DNA of 11,599 nucleotides, from the NCBI GenBank assembly GCA_035315185.1, contig DATFYE010000094.1:1-11599 (forward strand), read 5' to 3'. The translations under genes and the position numbers were made by a program. This DNA is from JADGQN01 sp035315185 (lineage in GTDB: Bacteria > Desulfobacterota > Syntrophorhabdia > Syntrophorhabdales > WCHB1-27). Under the pieces are notes generated by a model, which had not been told where the DNA came from, made no database searches, and worked only from the letters and a program-made list of their open reading frames with translations. Position 1 is the stretch's first letter. Each line of letters starts with the position of its first letter. Positions 5,919-11,599 of the stretch are shown one piece after another.

Positions 5919-6713
5919 ATGGATCGTGTGAAAGGTAAAGTAGCAGTCATAACCGGCGCAGCGGGCGGACTGGGTAAGGCCCAGGCTCTGTTATTGGCAA
6001 AGGAGGGAGCTAAAATAGTACTGACGGACATGATCGAGGCTGAGCCGAAGGAAACAGTCGAAGAGATACGGCGTGCAGGAGGTGAAGCGATCTTCGTGAA
6101 ACACGATGTCACCAGCGAAGAGGATTGGGCAGAAGTCATCAGGCAGACACTCTCTTCATTCGGGAGGCTGGATGTGCTCGTCAATAATGCGGGCATCCTG
6201 ATGAGCAAAGCCATTACGGATATGTCCCTGGACGACTGGCGTCGGGTAACGAGTGTCAATCTGGATGGCGTCTTCCTCGGCACCAAGCATGCCATAGGAG
6301 CAATGAGGAAGAGCGGGGGCGGCTCCATCATCAACATGTCGTCCGTGGCAGGCCTGGTCGGCATGGGAGGTGATACAGCGGCCTATAGCGCGAGCAAGGG
6401 AGGCGTCAGGCTTTTTACAAAAGCATCCGCTCTTCAGTGTTCCAAATTGGGTCATGACTACAACATCAGGGTCAACTCGATTCATCCCGGATTTATCATG
6501 ACCACGATGCTTGAAAAAGTAATGCGTGCTGCAGCGGCGATTACCGGATGCTCCTATGAAGAGGCGAGGAAGCTCCGAGAGGATTCCACCATGATCGGAC
6601 GCTTAGGCGCACCCGAGGATATTGCCTACGCGGTACTCTATCTTGCATCGGACGAGTCCAGCTACGTTACAGGCGCTGAGCTGGTCGTGGACGGAGGTTA
6701 TACAGCGCGCTAA
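5919..6713 (+). CDS. SDR-family NAD(P)-dependent oxidoreductase
   Basis: A 264-residue classical short-chain dehydrogenase/reductase, a cytoplasmic enzyme that interconverts an alcohol and a ketone or aldehyde. The Rossmann motif is TGAAGGLG (12-19); Asp37 at the end of strand 2 suggests NAD(H) rather than NADP(H). NNAG is at 89-92. The catalytic tetrad is Asn114, Ser142 (in MSSVAG), Tyr156 and Lys160 (YSASK). The C-terminal half carries IRVNSIHPGFI and ends VTGAELVVDGGYT, as usual. By eye it is closest to cyclic-alcohol and hydroxysteroid dehydrogenase-like SDRs, but the substrate is not determined. A strong ribosome site (GAGGAGG) precedes the ATG by about 6 bp. The molybdenum-subunit gene starts 25 bp after its stop, so the two are probably one operon and may act on the same pathway. 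Confidence 0.92.
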   Translation: MDRVKGKVAVITGAAGGLGKAQALLLAKEGAKIVLTDMIEAEPKETVEEIRRAGGEAIFVKHDVTSEEDWAEVIRQTLSSFGRLDVLVNNAGILMSKAITDMSLDDWRRVTSVNLDGVFLGTKHAIGAMRKSGGGSIINMSSVAGLVGMGGDTAAYSASKGGVRLFTKASALQCSKLGHDYNIRVNSIHPGFIMTTMLEKVMRAAAAITGCSYEEARKLREDSTMIGRLGAPEDIAYAVLYLASDESSYVTGAELVVDGGYTAR

Positions 6714-6719
6714 ATACGC

Positions 6720-6754
6720 GGGTCAAGGGGCAAGGGTCATGGGTCAAGGGAAAG
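6720..6754 (+). repeat. 7-bp tandem repeat spanning the start codon of the molybdenum subunit
   Basis: Five consecutive 7-mers in perfect register: GGGTCAA, GGGGCAA, GGGTCAT, GGGTCAA, GGGAAAG. The first four differ by at most two bases from GGGTCAA. The third unit ends in AT and with the next G forms the ATG start codon at 6739; the repeat also supplies the only Shine-Dalgarno-like bases (AAGGGG). A gain or loss of one unit upstream of the ATG would move the ribosome site by 7 bp; one downstream would shift the reading frame. Confidence 0.65.
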
Positions 6755-9186
6755 AAGAGATCGAGTCCGAGATACTGGAGCGGATAGATAGCCTCAGCGC
6801 CGACCGGCACCCGCTCGCGGAGTACAAGAATATAGGTAAGCGCGGCGTGCGCCGCATCGACGGGTATGAGAAGGCGAGCGGCAAAGCTATCTACACTATG
6901 GATGTCCAGCTTCCCGGCATGCTCTGCATGCGCTTCCTGACCTCGCCTTACACGCACGCACGGATCAGGAGCATGGACACGACCAAAGCTGAACGACTTC
7001 CGGGTGTCCGATACATCCTCAGGTATGATGACCCTGAACTGCCTGCATTTGCGGAACTCGGTGGTCACGGCCCTTCTCACGCTCCGGTTCTACCTCGGAT
7101 TGCCCATTTCCAGGGACAGGAAGTTGGGGCGGCCGTGGCCGCAGACACTGAAGAGATTGCTTCTCAGGCGCTGAGACTGATCGACGTAGACTGGGAAGAA
7201 CGGCCATTCGTGCTCGACGTTGAAGAAGCGCTTAAACCAGGCAGCCCTCTCGCGAACCCCGAGCTCTATCCTGACGGGAACCTGTACAACGAAGGCTGGC
7301 GCGATGTTGAAGAAATGGGTAACGTGGAACAAGGCCTCAGCGAAGCGGATGCGATCATAGAGTTCACCTCGCGGAGGCGTCTGCACACGTGGATCGGCCC
7401 GGAGCGGCCATGCGGGGTCGTCAGGTGGAATGGCGAATATCCGGAGGTCTGGGTAAAACAGCAGCGACCGCATATATGCAAGAGGGTCATTTCCACGTGG
7501 TTTGGCGGCATTCCCATGAACAGGATCCAGCTTCATTGCCTCTACCAGGGGGCGAGCTTCGGGGGATGGAGCCAGGTGGCCTGGAACATGGGCGGCACGT
7601 ACTGCGCTGCTCTGATTGCCAGGCGAACCGGGAGGCCCGTCAAGTGGACCTTTGACAGGCGCGAGGATTTTTATGGGGGAGAGTTGGACGAAGGGATCTA
7701 CCGGTTTACTGTGGGCGCCAAAAAGGATGGAACAATCCTTGCGGTGAAGGGAGAAGCTATTCTCTCCAACCATTACTTCCCGGTCTTTGGTTTCGTGACC
7801 CATTTCCTCGAGAACTCGAAAATCCCGAACGTGCATGGCAGACTGCGGGCCGTGCAGGTAAACAAGGGCGTGAACGTGCCGACACGGTGCGAGCAGAACC
7901 CGAACTGCCTCAGCTTCACGCTCGTCTTCGACCACGTGGCGGACGCACTGAAACTCGACCCCATCGAAGTCGCCTTGAGGAACGACGGCTGCCACGGACA
8001 CGATATGGCGTGGCTTGCGAGCCGCAAGGCCGCAATGGGCTTTCCTGACAGGGACAGTCTGAGAGAATGCGTTGAAAAAGGGAAGCGAGCCATAGACTGG
8101 GACAACAAATGGCACCTGCCTGGCACGAGAAAGCTTCCCAACGGCAGGATGCACGGGCTTGCATTTACGTGGACTCACGAGTGGGAGGATTCGGCAGGTT
8201 CAAGCGAAATGGCCATACGAATCGAGCGCACGGACGGCACGGCAATAATTCTCGGCATGCGCTGCGACAACGGGGTAAACGCTGAGACGACTTATTGTCA
8301 GATCGTCGCTGACGAACTGGGCATGCGCATGGAGGACGTTTTCTACAGGCCCCAGACAGATCCCGGCTTCTTCGCAATGACGCCCGATTCTTCAACCAAT
8401 ATGTCGGTCAATGGTTCCGCCATCCGCAACGCAGCCAGGCTCTTGAAGCAACAGATTCTGGAAGCTGCCACAAGACCCCGCGGAGAAGGGCAGCGCGGGA
8501 GCTTCCCTCCTGCTTTCCCCGGCAGAACGCCGGACGACCTGGACTTGAGGGAGAGCGTGATTTTTGCCAGGAGCGACCCGTCAATCAGAATGACACTAGC
8601 CGAGTTCGTTGGTATCACGGGCGTGGCAGGCCCGGTAAGCCGCGAAGAACTGGGCGGTATGGCCCGCGCCATGTGGACCCGGCCCCTCTTTGCTCACAGC
8701 TTCCATGTTCAGGTGGGGGCCTACTCTCATACACGTCTCAGGCTGTGCAGACAGGCCCACTTCATGGAAGTGGAGGTCGACACTGAGACCGGCGCCGTAG
8801 ATGTGACAAACGTGGTCAACGTGAATGATGTGGGCAAGGTAATAAGCTGGGAAACGTGCGAGGGGCAGCAGTATGGCGGAACTATCATGGGTGTCAGCAG
8901 AGGACTGACTGAAGAGGTTGTCTACGATCCTTTCACCGGCGTGATGATCAATGGAAACCTTCTCGACTACAAGATAGCAACCATGCTCGATGTCGGGCCG
9001 ATACAAACGGTTCTGGTGGAGACGGGGATGGGTTACGGGCCGTACGGGCTGGTGGGCATCGGGGAAGACGTAGCTACCGTCATCCCGGCGCTCCTCGGTC
9101 CTGCAGTGCACAACGCCATAGGCGTGAGGGTCGATGATTTCCCGATCACACCGGCAAAGGTCCTGAAGGCGCTGGGAAAGGAATAG
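6739..9186 (+). CDS. Xanthine oxidase-family molybdopterin-binding large subunit
   Basis: An 815-residue subunit holding the molybdenum cofactor site of an aldehyde oxidase/xanthine dehydrogenase/4-hydroxybenzoyl-CoA reductase type enzyme. The a/b hammerhead domain starts at about residue 40 (IDGYEKASGKAIYTMDV, then SPYTHARI). Cofactor-binding domains follow: YQGASFGGWS (269-278), then RRTGRPVKWTFDRREDF. The expected catalytic glutamate is Glu776 in GLVGIGED, and the end ITPAKVLKAL is typical. The glutamine motif usually written as Gly-Gln-Gly appears as Asp-Asn-Gly (510-512), a divergence by eye. The frame is open back to 6622 inside the SDR gene, but ATG 6739 places the conserved block correctly. 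No FAD or 2Fe-2S subunit gene is adjacent, so its electron partner is unknown. Neighbours: SDR 25 bp upstream, a MoaD-like gene 37 bp downstream. Substrate unknown. Confidence 0.9.
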   Translation: MGQGKEEIESEILERIDSLSADRHPLAEYKNIGKRGVRRIDGYEKASGKAIYTMDVQLPGMLCMRFLTSPYTHARIRSMDTTKAERLPGVRYILRYDDPELPAFAELGGHGPSHAPVLPRIAHFQGQEVGAAVAADTEEIASQALRLIDVDWEERPFVLDVEEALKPGSPLANPELYPDGNLYNEGWRDVEEMGNVEQGLSEADAIIEFTSRRRLHTWIGPERPCGVVRWNGEYPEVWVKQQRPHICKRVISTWFGGIPMNRIQLHCLYQGASFGGWSQVAWNMGGTYCAALIARRTGRPVKWTFDRREDFYGGELDEGIYRFTVGAKKDGTILAVKGEAILSNHYFPVFGFVTHFLENSKIPNVHGRLRAVQVNKGVNVPTRCEQNPNCLSFTLVFDHVADALKLDPIEVALRNDGCHGHDMAWLASRKAAMGFPDRDSLRECVEKGKRAIDWDNKWHLPGTRKLPNGRMHGLAFTWTHEWEDSAGSSEMAIRIERTDGTAIILGMRCDNGVNAETTYCQIVADELGMRMEDVFYRPQTDPGFFAMTPDSSTNMSVNGSAIRNAARLLKQQILEAATRPRGEGQRGSFPPAFPGRTPDDLDLRESVIFARSDPSIRMTLAEFVGITGVAGPVSREELGGMARAMWTRPLFAHSFHVQVGAYSHTRLRLCRQAHFMEVEVDTETGAVDVTNVVNVNDVGKVISWETCEGQQYGGTIMGVSRGLTEEVVYDPFTGVMINGNLLDYKIATMLDVGPIQTVLVETGMGYGPYGLVGIGEDVATVIPALLGPAVHNAIGVRVDDFPITPAKVLKALGKE

Positions 9187-9223
9187 ACGGCATCAATGCG
9201 GAGAACGGTCTCTTGAGGAACGC

Positions 9224-9472
9224 ATGAGAATACACGTCAAAATACATCCTCATCTTCGCCAGTGCATCTCTTCTCCGGATAAGCTCGCCCTTGGTGAAAC
9301 ATGGGATCTGCCGGAAGAGACAAGCGCAGCCCAGGCTTTGACGCGACTTAATCTCCCTGAAGGGTTCCCCGTGATCGTGATGGTGAACGGTTCTTCATGC
9401 CATGACTTGAAGCGCACACTTTTGAAGGATGAAGACATGATCCTCGTGTCCCCCATAATGGCCGGCGGGTAG
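9224..9472 (+). CDS. MoaD/ThiS-family sulfur carrier protein
   Basis: An 82-residue ubiquitin-fold protein ending in the diagnostic Gly-Gly (81-82), which is adenylated and thiocarboxylated so it can donate sulfur. The pattern of TSAAQALTRLNLP (33-45), VIVMVNG (50-56) and the final DEDMILVSPIMAGG fits MoaD/ThiS. MoaD delivers sulfur to form molybdopterin; ThiS serves thiamine. Placement 37 bp after a molybdenum enzyme gene favours a MoaD-like role, but no MoaE, MoeB or thiazole gene is seen in the window, so this remains inference. Ribosome site GAGGA lies about 5 bp before the ATG. Length is normal for the family. Confidence 0.85.
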   Translation: MRIHVKIHPHLRQCISSPDKLALGETWDLPEETSAAQALTRLNLPEGFPVIVMVNGSSCHDLKRTLLKDEDMILVSPIMAGG

Positions 9473-9498
9473 ATGACGAACCGAAGCCTATTTTCTTC

Positions 9499-9528
9499 TT
9501 GACCCCAAGGTCCGGCGCACCGTATTAT
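9499..9528 (+). promoter_or_regulatory. Sigma70-like promoter for the ABC importer genes
   Basis: TTGACC (9499-9504) and TATTAT (9523-9528) are separated by 18 bp, each with one or two mismatches from consensus. Transcription would begin near 9535, giving a leader of about 50 nt before the ATG at 9584. This would let the importer be controlled separately from the enzyme genes upstream. Confidence 0.55.
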
Positions 9529-9536
9529 TAAACGTT

Positions 9537-9554
9537 CATGTGGTCACCGACATG
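9537..9554 (+). promoter_or_regulatory. Inverted repeat CATGT-N8-ACATG, possible operator
   Basis: The half-sites CATGT (9537-9541) and ACATG (9550-9554) flank an 8-bp centre. It falls just downstream of the predicted transcription start, where a repressor would block the importer genes. No regulator gene is visible nearby, so its binding protein is unknown; a 5-bp half-site can occur by chance. Confidence 0.35.
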
Positions 9555-9583
9555 CTTCGAGATACTTTTTAGGAGGAGGTAAA

Positions 9584-10846
9584 ATGAACTCAAAAAAATC
9601 TTTTTACGGCGCCTGTCTCATAGTTTCCATGGTAGTCGTGCTCTTTGCAATTGCGTGGGCAGCAGAGCCAGCTAAAAAAGCCACTAAAACCGGTGTGCTG
9701 AAAATAGGCTCGTCTATGCCGCTCAGCGGACCTATGTCGCCCTGGGGTATTCCGGAATCAGAGGTGACTTCGATATACGCCGATCTACTGAATAAGGATG
9801 GGGGCCTTACCATTGGTGACACAACGTATAAAATAGAGTTCATCGTATCGGACGACAAAGCTTCCCCTGACGGAATAAAGGCTTCGGCGGACAGACTCAT
9901 TAACACGGAAAAGGTAAATGCAATGGTTGGAGGATGGATGCCGCCCATAGCAACCATTATGGGGCGTGATGGGACGACGGCCAACATACCCATTCTCCAT
10001 ATGGTGCGGGAAGCCAAAGGTATTGAAGTGGTCTCACCCAAATACCCGGTAATGTTCGACCTAGGCTGGGCCCAGATTGAGGGCATCAAAGTATATATCC
10101 CTAAGTTGAAAGCCGCCGCGCTGCCGAACGTCAAAACGTATGCGCTCATAAGTAAGGATGATACGCTTGGGCGTACGATGTCGGAACAGATAAAGGGCTT
10201 GAAACAGGAATGGCAGACTAAGTACGGATTGGAGATGGTCTACGATGATATGTTCCCGATAACAGCCCAGGATATGACTCCGTGGCTGTCGAAGATCGCA
10301 GCCCTTCCGAAAAAAGCAGACCTGATTTTCGCCGCATCTGCTACTGTCCCCAATCTCGCCATGATTGCAAAACAATCGTATGAAATGGGGCTCAAGGTTC
10401 CCATCGTAACCGTTCCCAATCTGACGGATGTGGATGAATTTCTCAAGATAGCCGGATATGAGGGGTCGCAGTATGTCTATACCTCAGGGTGTGCCCCGTG
10501 GGATTCCCCCAAAACATCTCCCAAATTCAAGGAAATGGCCAATCGCATCCGAAAGGCCTGGAAGGATAAGTATGGCAAGGACCTGACGTTCGGTGATTCA
10601 TTTGCGTGGTGCTGCAACCATCTTGCCGCATATGTGAGTGCGGTCAAACTTGCGAACAGCGTGAAGACCGAGGATATTGTTCGCACACTGGAGTCGAAGC
10701 CGATTGAACATTTTTATGGGACCAGTGTGGCCAGTGGAGACAAGACGTACGGCATCAAGCGGATGCTCACCTATGATGCCTCAATAGCAAAAATAACGGG
10801 GCGCGAACAAAAGCCGGTAGTGACCTTTGCCACAGTGGTGCCGTAG
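9584..10846 (+). CDS. Branched-chain amino acid-type ABC transporter substrate-binding protein
   Basis: A 420-residue periplasmic binding protein of the LivJ-like group (Peripla_BP_6), which captures a small solute and passes it to a Liv-type permease. A signal peptide is clear: MNSKK, a hydrophobic stretch to about residue 25, and a cleavage site after AWA (Ala26). Mature features include IGSSMPLSGPMSPWG (42-56), the usual first-strand and ligand loop, VSDDKASPDGIKASADRLI, and ALISKDDTLGR in the hinge region. Relatives take up amino acids, but many transport aromatic acids, urea or amides, so the ligand is unknown; the flanking catabolic genes suggest an organic substrate of that pathway. 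The ribosome site AGGAGGAGGT is strong, 4 bp before the ATG. Cys11 lies in the signal peptide without a proper lipobox, so it is not a lipoprotein. Confidence 0.9.
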   Translation: MNSKKSFYGACLIVSMVVVLFAIAWAAEPAKKATKTGVLKIGSSMPLSGPMSPWGIPESEVTSIYADLLNKDGGLTIGDTTYKIEFIVSDDKASPDGIKASADRLINTEKVNAMVGGWMPPIATIMGRDGTTANIPILHMVREAKGIEVVSPKYPVMFDLGWAQIEGIKVYIPKLKAAALPNVKTYALISKDDTLGRTMSEQIKGLKQEWQTKYGLEMVYDDMFPITAQDMTPWLSKIAALPKKADLIFAASATVPNLAMIAKQSYEMGLKVPIVTVPNLTDVDEFLKIAGYEGSQYVYTSGCAPWDSPKTSPKFKEMANRIRKAWKDKYGKDLTFGDSFAWCCNHLAAYVSAVKLANSVKTEDIVRTLESKPIEHFYGTSVASGDKTYGIKRMLTYDASIAKITGREQKPVVTFATVVP

Positions 10847-10907
10847 GAGGTAAAGGTAAGAGCAGCGGCCTGTTTTATCCTTTTCCTAATCCTTCTAGGG
10901 CATAGCC

Positions 10908-11599
10908 ATGTTTGACATCTTTATATTCTGGATCACCCTATCCCTTAACTACGTACTCCTGGCCACAGGCCTCACGCTTACGGTCAGCGTCATGCGCGTG
11001 GTGAACCTTGCTCATGGAAATTTTTACATGGCCGGCGCCTACGCTTTTCTTGTTTTTTCTGAAAAGGCCGGGTTGCCTTACGGCATAGCGCTTCTTTCAA
11101 GTGTATTGCTGGTCGGCGCCATGGGCATGCTGGTGGAGGCAAAGCTTTATCGGAGACTGGGGGGACGCATCGAACCTTCAATTATCTGTATGTCGGGTGT
11201 ACTCCTGGTATTGGAGGGCATAGCTGTATTGCTCTTTGGTCCGGATATCCGCGGGCTGCCCCCCATGCTGAGGGGAACAACGACTATCGGGAGAACCGTC
11301 GTAAGCATGGAGCGACTTTCAGTAGCGGCGTTGGCCCTGTTAGTTATTGCGGGCCTCTTTTGCTTCCTGAAGTATAGCCGGTTAGGCAAATCTATAAGGG
11401 CTACGGCCCAGGACCGGGAGGCAGCCTCGTTGATGGGTGTGAATGTAAACCTGATTTCGAGCCTGAGCATGGGCATCGGCACCGCACTGGCGGTCATTGC
11501 CGGGATACAGATTACAGCGGTCTACCATTTGTCGCCCTATGTGGGGATTAGCGCCCTCTGCACCTCCATCCTGATCATCACCATGGGAGGCATGGGAAG
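10908..11599 (+). CDS. Branched-chain amino acid-type ABC permease, LivH-like (partial)
   Basis: Open from ATG 10908 to the window edge, 230 residues of an expected 290 or so. It is an inner-membrane permease of the LivH/LivM type (BPD_transp_2). Landmarks: several hydrophobic segments, VVNLAHGNFYMAGAY (31-45), and the cytoplasmic loop SIRATAQDREAASLMGV (162-178) that contacts the ATPase. A TAG at 10896-10898 lies in frame just upstream, so the ATG at 10908 is the first possible start; AGGG about 7 bp before it is a weak ribosome site. It follows the binding protein gene by 61 bp on the same strand, giving the normal Liv operon order. LivM and the LivG/LivF ATPases would be expected beyond the window. 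Confidence 0.93.
   Translation, partial: MFDIFIFWITLSLNYVLLATGLTLTVSVMRVVNLAHGNFYMAGAYAFLVFSEKAGLPYGIALLSSVLLVGAMGMLVEAKLYRRLGGRIEPSIICMSGVLLVLEGIAVLLFGPDIRGLPPMLRGTTTIGRTVVSMERLSVAALALLVIAGLFCFLKYSRLGKSIRATAQDREAASLMGVNVNLISSLSMGIGTALAVIAGIQITAVYHLSPYVGISALCTSILIITMGGMG

Noticed and set aside
6622..6738. A 39-codon N-terminal extension of the molybdenum subunit inside the SDR gene
   Set aside because: The extension is translated from SDR coding sequence in another frame, resembles no family N-terminus, and the ATG at 6739 suits the conserved start of the hammerhead domain.
7090..8178. A 362-codon minus-strand frame inside the molybdenum-subunit gene
   Set aside because: It lies entirely antisense to a gene with clear family motifs and shows no recognisable domain itself; it is a by-product of the codon use of the sense gene.
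9584..9617. Lipoprotein signal for the substrate-binding protein (Cys11)
   Set aside because: The residues before Cys11 do not form a lipobox and the cysteine comes before the hydrophobic core; a signal peptidase I site after AWA fits better.

Overview
The window looks like a piece of chromosome from an anaerobic, possibly syntrophic or aromatic-degrading bacterium of the Desulfobacterota type. That is a guess from gene content: Liv-type ABC importer genes, a lone xanthine-oxidase-family molybdenum subunit with an SDR dehydrogenase, a PflA-like radical SAM protein and a diguanylate cyclase. No rRNA, tRNA, CRISPR array or replication origin was seen. Taxonomy cannot be fixed from this sequence alone.

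Left part, mostly minus strand (1-4802). The window opens in the last 34 codons of an IS3-family transposase and the right inverted repeat of that element (to about 141). A minus-strand gene pair follows: a REC-GAF-like-GGDEF signalling protein (1524-2939) whose 3' end overlaps an M20 metallopeptidase (227-1537). Upstream lies a 249-bp intergenic stretch full of palindromes. Next is an unannotated-looking 25-residue lysine-rich peptide gene with a good ribosome binding site (3189-3266), then a MidA/NDUFAF7-type methyltransferase (3344-4414), a second palindrome-rich gap (4415-4526) and a small DUF4177-like protein (4527-4802). The two palindrome-rich gaps share a 21-bp core (20 of 21 identical) in opposite orientation, so they appear to be copies of one dispersed intergenic repeat.

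Right part, plus strand (4929-11599). A radical SAM protein of the PflA-like group comes first. It is followed by a tight set: an SDR oxidoreductase, a molybdopterin-binding large subunit of the xanthine oxidase family, and a MoaD/ThiS-type sulfur carrier protein. No FAD or 2Fe-2S subunit accompanies the molybdenum subunit here. A sigma70-like promoter with an adjacent inverted repeat then precedes a branched-chain amino acid type ABC importer: the periplasmic binding protein and the LivH permease, which is cut by the window end. A reasonable inference is a small catabolic locus: an importer brings in an organic substrate, and the SDR and molybdenum enzyme oxidise or reduce it. The substrate cannot be named from the sequence.

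Most unusual points: the 25-residue K-rich peptide; a 7-bp tandem repeat that spans the start codon of the molybdenum subunit; the lone and divergent molybdenum subunit paired with its own MoaD-like carrier; and the paired intergenic repeat.
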